Below, piece after piece: positions 1-10,685 of a DNA stretch of 64,000 nt (positions are counted from its first letter, which is position 1; every line of letters starts with the position of its first letter). Source of the stretch: Chaetoderma sp. LZ-2023a (Eukaryota > Mollusca > Caudofoveata > Chaetodermatida > Chaetodermatidae); the NCBI GenBank assembly GCA_034401795.1, contig CM067372.1, positions 33,273,045-33,337,044 on the forward strand. The letters run 5' to 3'. The notes beneath the pieces were generated by a model. It was not told where the DNA came from. It searched no databases and saw nothing but the letters and a program-made list of their open reading frames with translations. A program made the position numbers and the translations under genes.

Positions 1-1999
1 ATATTATTATTATGATATGAGTCAACACCCCAGAGAGAAAATTTCCAAAGATCGCAATATCCAATGTGCTACAACAGGTGCATGCATGCATGTATGTACA
101 CAATGTAACTGTTTGTATCAAACACATACATGTGCCTGCACACTGTGTGTGTGAGAGTATGCATGCATGTGTGCATGCACATCATACCAATCAATAACAT
201 GTCAATCACCGCAGCAGAATCAATCAATGACTTCTCCACCAGATAATGGAACATATATCACGAGTATAGGCCAACTAGTTCTAGGCCTTACCAAACTTCA
301 CCTTTCCACCATATAAGTTAATCACAACATCCAATCTTTAAGGTTGTTAATATGCAGAATCTAGTTATCAGTACAGATCTATTATGTAATGTTAACATTA
401 ATATATAAAATATCTCCATTTTATGTAATCTATGCAATACTTTGTACTATGTGTTAGGTAGACCTGGTATTGGCTTAGACAATAACAGCTTCCAGCATAG
501 AGATGGTGTTCTATTTGGTCTGTATGTATGTCAGGGTTGAAGTTATATTCAGACCCTATCACATGGGTTATGCGAAGACATGTATATAGGACATCGAGAT
601 CTTCCACATCATCAACTTATACATACTCGGGTTGTGCTGAACAAACTAATATATATTTGAGTTGAGAGATTAAGTCCTCTTCATCTTGGAGAAACCTGAG
701 CACATCCACTAACATGTTGAAGAATCAATGAATCACCACTTGTTGAGCCACATGTATGTGAATACATCTAATGAAGTTTGCAAACAGCCACAGGGACCAG
801 AAGCATGGTGCATGCAAATAGACACAAGCCGGGACATCTAACACTGTTTCTTCAGGAATGGGAGGGGTGAAGGTGAACCATGATAGGAACACTCATGTAC
901 AGATTGCGCCTTGACAGGCTACAAAAACCATCAGATACAAGTGAAAATTCTTTCTCATTGGAACCAGTCATTGAAGGGGGTGCCTCGACACTGAACGCGA
1001 GGCCTGTGACAGAAATTTCCTTGGTGTAATAAACTTACTAAACTCCATGGTCGTTATCTTTAACATCATTAAAGACAGCACCTGTTCCAAAGGGAAAACC
1101 ATGCCCACTAACAGATTGAAACGGCCCCCTAGGTGTGTGAAATCTCATTCTTTGTAAAGCATTTATTTCTCCAAACTCGCCATCAAACAGATGCTGGATC
1201 AGGGCTAAAGGTGTTTTTTTGCAAAGCTGATGTTACAAGAGGACGATACTGGTGCTTGAAAAGCCTGTCAATATAAATATGGATTACGGTGTCCAAGGAT
1301 GTAGAGCCCGCACTGGTTACCCCTTGGTGAATGCAAGAGCTACGCTTTGCATTCTGAGCTTTGGTGTTTGAATGAATTTGTTTCAACATTTGAGATTCAG
1401 AATTTGATACACGCACACATGTCATGTTCTTCTCAAGAAATAGTATTGAGTAAAAATGTGCATTAGTCTGCCAATCCAGAACTTATTCCACAACTCCTTC
1501 AATGAGAGAAATCTCTGTAGATAGGGTCTTGAACTAATCGGGAAATAAAGGAATCAGGGTCCAAAGTGGCAGACAAGAAAGCACAGGACACCCAGACCCA
1601 GACCAGAACATACCACATCTCACTACTTCCATGACCCAACAATTTCTGATTAAGGAACTAACATAGCAGGGGTGTAGGAATGTACTTGTTCTTTGACCTA
1701 GGACCTGATCACACAGCCCTCCTTGAGAACAACCCCCCCCCCCCCCCCGACCCCGCTGTTCCTATGCCTAGGTGGAGTCTAGTCTGAAAAGAAGGTCAGA
1801 ACCGGTCCAAACAGACTCTGCCTCTGAAAACGAAGCACAACCTCTAAAGCTTATTCTTTACAAGTAAAAGAAACAAAAGTACCAAAACTATTAGTAACCA
1901 GAAATGAAGCTCAAAATTACGACTTTGCAATCTCGACTTTACTATTGAACTATTGACTTCTACCATAAAATAAATATAGAAGGCTTATCAATACTTATT
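1..1999. other. Presumed DMC1 intron sequence, no gene recognised
   Basis: No DMC1 exon or other gene was found on either strand. About 80-185 is an alternating purine-pyrimidine tract (TG, CA, GCATGC). A run of 16 C lies at 1733-1748. Short ORFs here look random. Confidence 0.5.
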
Positions 2000-3620
2000 T
2001 ATTGACGGCTTATCAATACTTATTTTATTGAAGGCTTATCAATACACTGATCAATGGCCATGACCTTTGACCCTTTAACCTCAAAGTAATTGTCTCATCC
2101 CCACTCATTAACAAGTTACCAAGTTTGGGTGCAGCCTGATTAATACAACATGAGATACGAACTGATAAGTTGAGGTAAAAGCAAAATGTTAATGTTGAGA
2201 AAACCATCGAGTCTTGTCATTATCACACTGACCATGACATCTTAATATAAGGATGTGTCTAAAGGTGGGTCCTGTATGCTGAACCAAACATGAGATATAA
2301 ACTGCAAAGTTGAGCTAAAAGCAAAATGCTCGGTTTTGATCAAAACTAGGTTTTAGCAAGCATAGTGACCTTGAACTTTGCCATTTTGACTCCAAGGTGT
2401 CATTTCTACTTGTGATGAAGAAGTACGTGCTTCAGTAGGATTAAGCAAACAAGAGATATAAACAGTGAAGTTCAGCTAAACATGAAACGTTTCTGTTGAA
2501 AAAGTTTTTCCTAAGACCACAATGACCTTTAACCTTTTGACCACCAAAGGACATTGTGTCATACTCTCTGCTTATAAGAAAGCATGTGTAAAGTTTGAGC
2601 CCAGTATCATTAACAAAACATGAGATACGAACTGCTAAGTTGAGTTAAACGTAAAATGTTAATGCTGGAAAAACACTGGATCATTTACCAATTCACAAAA
2701 ATATTGACCTTTGACCTTTTAACCCAAAGGTCATTGTGTCATGCCCTCTTCTTATAAGGAAGCATATGTACAAGTTTGGGTACAGAAAAATTAAGCAAGC
2801 ATATGACATGAACTGTTAAGTTGAGCCAAACACAAAATGTTAATGTAGAAGGTTTTTACCAATGTTACAATAACGCTGACCCTTGCCTTTTTTACCCTAG
2901 CATCATTCTAAGATGCTAAGAAAGTATCTGTCCACGGTTGGGTCCAGTACACTTAACTAAAGATGAGATATTAACTGCTAATTTGAGCTAAATGCAAGAT
3001 GTTAATATTGAAAAAGCAATGTTTTTACCAATGTGACCTTGACCTTTAGATCCCAAGGTTCTTATGTGATGCTTATTCATTATATGGAATCTTGTGTCCC
3101 AGTTTTGGTCCAGTATGATTAATCAAAGTTGAGATATGAACTGTTAAGTTGAGCCAAAAGGAAAATGTTAAAGTTGAAAAAGGTTTTTACCAAGGTCACT
3201 GTGACATTGACCTATGACCCTTTCAGCACATTGTCATTGGGTGATGCAATATCATTATAAGGAAGCATGTGTCCAAGTTTGGGTCCAGGATGATTAACCA
3301 AACATGAGATATATACAGAAAAGTTGAGTCAAACGGAAAATGTTAATGTTGAAAAAATAAAGTTTTTTACCAAGGTCATGGTGACCTTGGCCTTTGAGCT
3401 CAAGGTCACTGTGTGATACCATGTCATTATATGTAAGCACGTGTCCCAGTTTGACTCCAGTATGAATAACCAAAGAGATATAAACATAAAAGTTGAAATG
3501 AACGCAAATTCGACTACGACACCACTGCCACAACCACCACTGACACCAGCACCACCGCATGGCATGCAGGGTATCACAATCGGTTGTTTAATTCATAAAG
3601 TTGACCAAAAAGCATTTGCA
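2000..3620. repeat. Degenerate tandem array of about 155-180-bp units (TGACCTTTGACC family)
   Basis: About eight or nine diverged units repeat with a spacing of 155-180 bp. Each holds a TGACCTTTGACC-like core, then AAGGTCATTGTGTCAT, then an ACATGAGATA/AACTGCTAAGTTGAG segment. It is an older relative of the array at 54180-56195. An ACC-rich tail at about 3505-3560 sits where the other array has a GCC-rich tail. Confidence 0.75.
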
Positions 3621-3723
3621 CTGATATCTTAGATGGCACCACAATTTTTGGCATCTTCTTTGCATGATTGGGACGAGAAAGCTAATCTAGGTAATCTAGG
3701 TAGTAATTTTGATCCCAGGCCAA

Positions 3724-3936
3724 TTAGTACTCTATGCTCAGCTCTTCTTCGTTTATCTCAGTTATTGTATTATCACTTCCGGTCATGGGTTGCATGTAGT
3801 CATACCATGCCTCTTGATTGCGCCAAAGCCTATCTAAACGATTTTCAAGTTTTTCTCTAATAACCATTATGAAAGCTAACCGCTCGCCTCTTCTGTGCTT
3901 GTTGTCCTTGAAACAAGTCTGGGCAAGTAGAATCAA
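3724..3936 (-). other. Open frame with protein-like composition, unrecognised
   Basis: The - strand frame reads KHRRGERLAFIMVIREKLE followed by NRLDRLWRNQEAWYDYMQP and stops before 3724. The charged, W-rich helical composition looks more like a real protein than the surrounding AT-rich frames. There is no ATG at the left end and no family that I recognise. It could be a transposon remnant, a retrocopy or chance, lying antisense in a DMC1 intron. Confidence 0.2.
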
Positions 3937-4461
3937 CGTGTGATCTGTCTCCTGCTTAATGAGATCTGGGGACTGGAATAGAACTTAAACATTCCTCGTG
4001 AAATAGAGAAACTGTAAGAATCTCGTGGAAAGATCTAATCCAGACTTGATACAAATTTCTTTGAAATTCTTATGAATCCTAACCAAGGCCAGATACCTAA
4101 TGGCCATATTTAATATAGTCCTCACAGAAGTAGAAAGTGCCAGTACAGAAATGGAACTGGATCACTGCTACCGATGCAATTTACCATGACCTCAGTAGAC
4201 AAAGCCTTAGAATTTTCACTTTCAGTTGTGCTCTTGCTAATCTTTACGTGGCCTCCATCCACAAGATTGCCTAAAAATAAAATTGTCAAAATTGTGTACG
4301 TCAACATGAGACAAAATACATCACGCACACACATACACAGAGTTAACCAACCCAAGTTTGGCAAAATCCCTTCAGTATAAATGGAGAATTCTGCTTGGAC
4401 ATGCACGCATGCACACCGACACAAGCACGTGCACACACAGTAAAAGCAAATGCTATATAAA

Positions 4462-4506
4462 TTTCCATTTGAATACAATATGACTATGTTCGTTACCAAT
4501 TAAATA
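4462..4506 (+). pseudogene. Partial duplicate of the DMC1 exon start with a disabled splice acceptor
   Basis: TTCCATTTGAATACAATATG and what follows match the acceptor plus first 35 coding bases of the real exon (about 4511-4556) with around eight differences. The acceptor AG is lost (ATTTG instead of ATTTAG) and the frame meets a stop (ACCAATTAA), so the copy cannot act as an exon. Confidence 0.7.
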
Positions 4507-4519
4507 TCTTTTCATTTAG

Positions 4520-4580
4520 AATACAATGTGGCTGTGTTTGTGACCAATCAAATGACATCTGACCCTGGAGCAACACTAAC
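4520..4580 (+). CDS. DMC1: DMC1 exon encoding (E)[19 protein letters not shown](T)
   Basis: The acceptor is TTTCATTTAG|AA and the donor AAC|GTATGT. The exon is 61 bp and opens with two bases completing a Glu codon (G|AA). It holds the end of the RecA-fold core with the VTNQ strand (Walker-B side). A degenerate copy of its first 45 bases lies immediately upstream at 4462-4506. Confidence 0.92.
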
Positions 4581-7500
4581 GTATGTATTCTAAATAGGTT
4601 ATTGGGTAATTCTGAAAGCTATAGTATTCTTTGCCACAGTGCTGAATGTGCAGCAATTTGCCATAAAAATCATGATTTTTTCACTTTGAGTCTGATCACC
4701 TGAGCACGAAAGCATATACATTTGAACTCAACGATCAAGTGCTCACGTCGTAGATTAGTGTTGTGCTAATTGCCTAGGTCAAGTTTGACTCGCTAACTAT
4801 AGTCAGTTTCATAGTTTACTGAACATGCACAGTCGCTATGACAAGCCGAACTTGACCATAGTTAACTATAGTTCGTCTGTACCTGGTTTCCCATTGAATT
4901 ACTAGTGCAGAAAACTTGGAGCCGGGTACCAGTCGCCATTAAGCCTTTCTGTCGTCTGTTTTGATGACCTACGAAAATGGGTTATTTTTGTCCGCTAAGA
5001 CATCAAAAAGCGTCCATATGGCATAAAAGTGGGAAGGAATATGGGCTTGGAAACATTGACATACAATGGGAAAGCATAATTTCATCAAACCTCTAGTTAT
5101 TTAGTGAAATATTTACACTTTTATATGCATTTATTCGTGGCAAGTGATCTGTGTCCGCCATTTTGAAATTTACGCAAATATCGGGCTAACCATCTGAACC
5201 GAGGTCGGGTGCTTGGTTGACTATAGTTGACTAGCTAGTTAACCATTTGAAGTTCGGCTGGTATTCTAGTTAGCTATAGCTAACTATGGTTAGGAGTCGA
5301 ACTTGACCATAGTCAGTGTAAGGCAGTTTATATTGGCAGCTCTTACTTCACAACTGATGGAAAATTGCAGCGCTGGTTAATATTTGCATGTAACATACTT
5401 GTTACTATGAACCCTCAAATTATTAAAAGAGTGATCAATGTAGCGTCTCCAAGCAGATTAACTCTTTTATAGTCATGCTAGGTCAAAACGGCTTCAGAAG
5501 TGTAGTATTTGGCCATTTGCAAGCCAGGGGAAGACTACTTTGTGAAAATTTACCAGTGGAAACACTTGCTCAACAGCCGAGTCAATAAATCGAGTCGTAA
5601 ATTGTCAACAAGAGCTCCGCAAATGGCGCATAATACCCCGCCATGAATTTAAATATTTATTTCTTCCTCAGACCCAGAACAGTCATCCTTATACCTCAAA
5701 GCGATACGTTAAACGCTCAAGGAGGTATCATCGAGAAACCTATTTTCAAGATGTCTGCCGCTGACTGGCAGCCATATTGGATTTCAGATTATCGATAAGT
5801 TTGTTCACCAGACATATTCCAACGACCCTATGAAATGATCCAATAAATGGTAACTGAGTTATCATCCGGAAACCAACTTTCAAGATTGCTGCCGGTGGCT
5901 GGCGGCCATCTTGGATTTTGGATCATCATCAATTTCGATAGGTTTCTTCCCCAGACCTAGTCCAACCACTCTATGAAGTTTCAAAGCGATCCAATAAACA
6001 GTAACGGAGTTATCATCCAGAAACAAATTTTCAATATGGCCACCAGTGGCTGGTGGCCATCTTGGATTTCTTTGGAGACTATGAATCTGGCTATGACTGA
6101 CTGCTTATTCATGAGTACAAATAAAGTGCTTCTTAGCTTCATAACTGACACACCTTAACCCTTTAACACTCATATCGGCCAAAAATGGCTTCTGCAGTGA
6201 ACTTGAGAAATGTCAATTTGTAGACCAAGAGGCTCTTTTTGAAAATTTACCCCTGGAATGACTGGCTCGATAACCGAGCCAGTCATTCCAGTGGTAAATT
6301 TTCAAAGTCATTCTATGAGAAAATTGAAAATTAAACCGGGTCACTCAATTTTGAATATTTTGTTCAGCGCACCTGCTGAACAGATCTGCTTACAATTTGA
6401 GAGCTCACAGTACTTACAGGATCTATCCATTTCTATGGATCTATCTCTTTATATCCAGTGAGGAATGTTAGCCTGGTCATGTTTAAAGAATCCATACCAG
6501 GAATCATAATGACGAGTTGTTGAAAAAACTTGTAAAGGTTGCTACCAAGTTACCATTATATTACATGAATTACTTTTTCAGTCCATCATATCAGATGTCG
6601 CAACAAATACTTGTAATAAAGACAGTTAACCCTCAAATCTGTCCTAAAATTGTCTTATTTGTCTTATTAGAAAATGAACCATCATAAGCAGTATTCAGTT
6701 CTAAATCTAGGCCCATGTAACTAAGCTATTCCTTTGTTCTCAGGTTCACTGCAGATCCGAAGAAGCCAATTGGAGGAAACATAATGGCCCATGCGTCCAC
6801 AACAAGATTATCTTTGAGAAAAGGTCGAGGTGAAAACAGAATAGCCAAGATATATGACAGGTACTGTACTCATTATTAACACAAGTACCTAGTTAGAAAC
6901 ATTCATGACACTCCCCTAAATAGTGAACTGTTAGTAACTGTAATCCAGTAAGAAGCAACGTGCCAGTCAATAGGTGTGGACATTAACAGGTGTCGGTCAA
7001 TGATAGCACAAGATTTCAGTCAAAATCATTTCTTGATTGCTAACCTAATGTAGGTATAGTGCGATCCCGTAATATTTCGTGGTAACTTAATTGCATGCCA
7101 AGTCAGATATGGAGATCTGTATCCATAGTAACCAGATTTGGAGATAGGACGATATATGCTGTATCCATCGTAACACGATGTGGAGATAGCCGATATACTG
7201 ATTTCCTTTATCCATGGTAACATACAGAAAATGTGTGTATCCATGGAAGCATAAGGTGATAAGGATGATTTTCTGTATTCATGACAACTAGATATATAGT
7301 GTGTCTTCAGGGACAAGCATTTTAAACGTTTTCTTGAAATTAAAAAAGTTTTGTAAAAAGGAAATACCTGTATTAAAGATGTTGATTATTAAATTTTGAC
7401 AAGAATTTACCAGCTGAAACTATGGATGTAATAAGCTTCAGACAAGTTATTTTCAAAATTTCCAATTGCTGTGTAATATGGTAAAACAAAGATATGTTAA

Positions 7501-9819
7501 ATATGCTACACTAAAAACAGATGTTGACATATAGTTCCTATATGAAATGACGTTTGTGATGATGGATTTATGACCTTGTCCCAAAAACCACGTGTTCATG
7601 ATAGACAGATATGATTGAAAATGTTATTATCTTTAAACATTTAATCATCAAATTTGTTCAACAGTATTTAAATTTTCTCGTAGAGAATGTAGATTTGGAG
7701 ACCATGAGTATTTTTGAAAATTTAACACTGGAATGGCTGGCTCGGTTATCGAGCCAGTCATTTCAGTGATAAATTTTCTAAAATAATCTCTTGGTCGGCA
7801 AATCTTAATTTCTCAAGAACACTGCCGATAATGTTTTTGGTCAACTTGAGTGTTGAATGTGTATATGAACAAGAGGCTCCTTGTGTCGCTCACCTAGACT
7901 CCTGGAGTACTCTAATTTTTTGTCAAAATTGTTGGTGGGTTGTTTAGTATTAATCTTTTAAATGAGTTTGTGGACATTTTTGCAAGTCCAATATGGCCGC
8001 CAAACACGCTACATTTTGATTGGTCCACTGCAGCCATGTTTTTGATGTAGCTCCTTCCCTTGAACAAACTTTAATGGCACTCCGAACCTAATAATATCTC
8101 TCAGATTTTGGCTCAATCCATTCAGTGGTTCTGGAGTTGTTTTGGCAAAAAATTGGTGATCCAAGATGGCCACCAAACCATTTAGACAATCAAGTTCCCT
8201 TGAACAAACTTGGTGCAGCTCTTGCCCTAGATGATATTTCATGAGTTTTGAATTGATCCCCCAAGCGGTTTCCGAGATTTTTAACATTTCTAAAAATCGG
8301 CCAAAATCTGAGATGGCCGCCAGCCAAATTGGCCTATCGGCTTTGTTTGAACAAACTTGGATCCCTATGTCCTAAGGATGCATCTTGCCACATATAATTG
8401 AAATCGGCCTAGAAGTTCTCAGGAAAAGGACATTTGAAATTTACCATTACTTTAGTATTGGAGCCGTCGGCGGGAAATTAATCCAAGATGGTCGCCAAAC
8501 CATTTATCCGAGAGTTTCGAAAATGGCAAATTTGAGCTCAGAATACCCAAAAATATATATAAAACCAATCCCGGCCTCAAAATCCATCAAATAAAAAATC
8601 CAATATGGCCGTCAAGCACACTATGTTTTGATTGGCCACGGCGGCCATGTTTTTTGATTGATCAACTTACCTTGAACAAACTTTAATGGCGCTTAGTCCC
8701 TAATCATATCTAGCAAATTTCGACCCGATCCCTTCAGCGGTTCTGGAGAAGTCATTTACGCTAAAACTAGGTCAACCAAGATGGCCGCTGAACCATTTGA
8801 ACAATCAAGTTCTCTTCAACAAACTTGGATCACCTCTTACCATAGATCATATTTCATGAGGCTTGCATCAATCCCCCAAGCGGTTTCGGAGAAGATTTTT
8901 AGACGTTTCTAAAATTCACTGCCATCCCAATTGGCCAATCGGCTTCGTTTGAATAAACATGAATCTCTATGTCCTAAGGATGCTTCCTGCAAATTATAAA
9001 TCGAAATTGGCCCAGTAGTTCTTGAGAAGACACTTTAAATTTCCCATTGCTTTAGTATGGAAGCTTTTGGCGGGAAAATGATCCAAGATGGCCGCCAAAC
9101 CGCTTATCCGACCGTTTCGAACATTGCAAATTTGAGATCAGAATACCCCAAAACACATAAAACCAATTTCGGCCTCAAAATCCATCAAATAACAAAAATC
9201 CAATATGGCCACCAAACACGCTATATTTTGATTGGCCCACAGCGGCTATGTTTTTTTACAGTTCAGCTTCCCTTCAACAAACTTTAATTACCCGTAGTCC
9301 CCAATCACCTCTGCCAAATTTCGACCCGATCCCTTCAGTGGTTCTGGAGAAATCTTTTTCGCTAAAACTAGGTCAAACAAGATGGCCGCCGAACCATTTG
9401 ACCAATGAAGTTCCCTTGAACAAGCTTGGTTCAGCTCTTGCCCTACATCATATTTCATGAGGTTTGCATCACTCCCACAAACGGTTTCGGAGATTTTTAG
9501 ACGTTTACTAAAACCGGCCAAAGTCTGAGATGGCCGCCAGCCAAATTGGCCGATCGGCTTCATTTGAACTAACTTGGATCCCTATGTCCTCGGAATGCTT
9601 CCTGCCAAATATAATTTAAATCGGCCCAGTGGTTCTTGAGAAGTCGTTTAAAGGAAAAGTTGACGGACGGACACACGACGGATGGTCGCCATGGCATAAG
9701 CTCCGGCCAGGTGAGCTAATAAATGAATGTTTTCTGTTGTTTTCTTCAGTCCTGACTTGCCTGAGAATGAAGCAACCTTTGCTATCTTAAATGGAGGAAT
9801 CAGTGATGCTAAGGAATAA
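4520..9819 (+). CDS. DMC1: DMC1 meiotic recombinase, C-terminal three exons (5' part lies left of window)
   Basis: DMC1 is the meiosis-specific RecA/RAD51-family ATPase that forms filaments on resected DNA and carries out strand exchange between homologues in the nucleus. Three exons (4520-4580, 6744-6860, 9750-9819) join in phase at AG/GT borders and give the last 81 residues plus TAA. Diagnostic pieces are [47 protein letters not shown] and the C-terminus PENEATFAI...[11 protein letters not shown]51 differs at these places (ITNQVVAQVDG; LPEAEAMFAI; ending DAKD), so DMC1 is the better call. The Walker motifs and N-terminal domain would lie upstream; I found no earlier exon in 1-4519. The two introns here (2.2 and 2.9 kb) are full of repeats. 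The gene runs towards the SUN gene, whose stop codon is 17.5 kb away. No promoter is in the window. Confidence 0.93.
4769..5322. mobile_element. MITE-like element with about 37-bp terminal inverted repeats
   Basis: The left end (GGTCAAGTTTGACTCGCTAA...) reappears inverted at 5286-5322 (...GTCGAACTTGACCATAGTCAG) with several mismatches. Subterminal CTAACTATAGT words are also inverted. No ORF is present, so this looks like a non-autonomous DNA transposon in the DMC1 intron. A target duplication was not resolved. Confidence 0.5.
5640..6085. repeat. Tandem repeat of about 155 bp, around 2.5 copies
   Basis: The segment with CAAGAT..CTGCC..TGGC(A/G)GCCAT, TTGGAT, CCAGACCTAGTCCAAC and GTAACGGAGTTATCATCC recurs at about 5700, 5860 and 6010. 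It is non-coding DMC1 intron DNA; the 61-codon frame at 5973-6158 is a by-product. Confidence 0.65.
6164..6310. repeat. Palindrome family B (GACTGGCTCG), copy 1
   Basis: A near-perfect hairpin lies at 6241-6306: GAAAATTTACCCCTGGAATG then ACTGGCTCG, a short loop, and the inverse. The left flank carries the family's outer arm (AACCCTTTAACACTCATATC), but the right outer arm is missing, so this copy is truncated. Confidence 0.7.
6311..6743. other. DMC1 intron, nothing recognised
   Basis: AT-rich intron between the palindrome and the second DMC1 exon; no repeat family, RNA gene or ORF was recognised. Confidence 0.5.
6744..6860 (+). CDS. DMC1: DMC1 exon encoding [12 protein letters not shown]...RIAKIYD
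   Basis: The acceptor is TTGTTCTCAG|G and the donor GACAG|GTACTG. The exon is 117 bp and in phase with both neighbours. It carries the DPKKPIGG loop, the AHASTTR strand and the RKGRGE motif, which are near-invariant in DMC1/RAD51 proteins. Confidence 0.94.
7040..7230. repeat. Short diverged tandem repeat (TATCCATxGTAAC)
   Basis: Three or four diverged copies of a roughly 60-bp segment containing TATCCATAGTAACCAGATTT and GGAGATA occur in the DMC1 intron. The 96-codon - strand frame across it is a product of this repetition. Confidence 0.45.
7640..7860. repeat. Palindrome family B, copy 2
   Basis: The central hairpin lies at about 7714-7779 (TTGAAAATTTAACACTGG, CTGGCTCGG, loop, inverse). The outer arms (GTAGATTTGGAGACCA versus TCTCTTGGTCGGCAAATC) are also inverted and end in text shared with the other copies. 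Confidence 0.7.
7868..9722. repeat. Interspersed repeat of the CTCACCT...AGGTGAGCTAAT family, 1.85 kb, with internal tandem units
   Basis: The element opens with AACAAGAGGCTCCTTGTGTC and GCTCACCT and ends with GGCCAGGTGAGCTAATAAAT, so short inverted ends frame it. Inside are repeated segments with AAGATGGCCGCCAAACCATT, CCCTTGAACAAACTT and TTTCGGAGA at several hundred-bp spacing. I recall similar repeats from bivalve DNA. Short frames within it are not genes. It fills most of the last DMC1 intron. Confidence 0.7.
9750..9819 (+). CDS. DMC1: DMC1 terminal coding exon with stop
   Basis: The acceptor is TTTCTTCAG|T. The 70-bp exon encodes [13 protein letters not shown] followed by [10 protein letters not shown] and TAA at 9817-9819. 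The PENEATFAI and GGI.DAKE pattern is the DMC1 signature. No single polyadenylation signal could be chosen downstream; ATTAAA-like words occur near 10041 and 10210. Confidence 0.94.
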
Positions 9820-10200
9820 TCAGCACATAGATTATAGTATACAGCCCTCAGCAGCACTGTACATACATCCACAGGATTTACATAGGAAGCAGGATGATTT
9901 GAATTGTCCCAGTGAACAACAGGAACATGAACAATATATTATTGTTAATGCCGTTATAGCTGCCATTCAATTTCAATGTCAGGATATAGATAGACACACA
10001 TACGCGCCCGTTACGCACATACATGCAGGAGGATGCGGATCTATGTCAAATTAAATTGCAATGCCAAGATATGTAGGTAAAGACAGTCTTCTCTTGGTTT
10101 GCAAATGGACTTTTTCTGTGAAAGAATTGAGGGTTAAAGTGTTAAACAGGACCTGGCTAATACTCCTCACCCACAGGGCCTTGGTTAAGCCTCCAATACT
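9820..10200. other. DMC1 3' flank / likely 3' UTR, nothing else recognised
   Basis: The sequence after the DMC1 stop codon has no other coding signal. Candidate polyadenylation words are weak. Confidence 0.4.
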
Positions 10201-10400
10201 CAGATTTGGTCAAGAAAATTAAAATTTTCTAGTTACATTTGCAGATAAGATATATTCTAGAAAATTTACCACTGAAATGACTGGCTCAGTTATCAAGCCA
10301 GTTATTCCAGTAAATTTTGCAAAATAGTCTTCTCACGCCTTGATCCGTATACGTACATTTCTCAAGACTACTGCAGAGGCTGGTTTTGGCCATTAAACGG
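10200..10400. repeat. Palindrome family B, copy 3
   Basis: The central hairpin at about 10258-10319 reads AGAAAATTTACCACTG, GACTGGCTCAG, loop, inverse. The right outer arm with CTGGTTTTGGCCATTAA (10380-10397) matches the family's GGCCAAAA end. Confidence 0.65.
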
Positions 10401-10685
10401 TTTATGTATTAAAAACTCATCATGCTGAAAGGCAACAGCTATTGTTAACACTAGGATACTGCTCTGGGCTTAGTATTGAATCCTTTAGCGTCACTGTTCA
10501 GCTTTAAAAGCTTGGGGACTGACTCGGCTATTCAACTGACAAACAGAATCTTATGGAGCTGGAAATCTACGTCGGTAGAATTTCCCAGTACACGTAAGTG
10601 CACTGGCACAGCGTAAGCTGATAAAGCCCTGCAAGATTATTAACTTACTGTTGAAACTCCCCTGGATTGGGATCAGCGCAATTGA

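Noticed and set aside
4122..4499. 125-codon - strand frame with Cys-rich middle
   Set aside because: Its Cys/His richness derives from a CA/GT tract, and it overlaps the degenerate DMC1 exon copy in antisense.
8009..9563. Several 70-92-codon frames on both strands
   Set aside because: All are produced by internal units of the CTCACCT...AGGTGAGC repeat and recur at the same unit positions.
4520..9819. RAD51 instead of DMC1
   Set aside because: [19 protein letters not shown] and the DAKE end fit DMC1; RAD51 has QVVAQVDGAA, PEAEAMFAI and DAKD.
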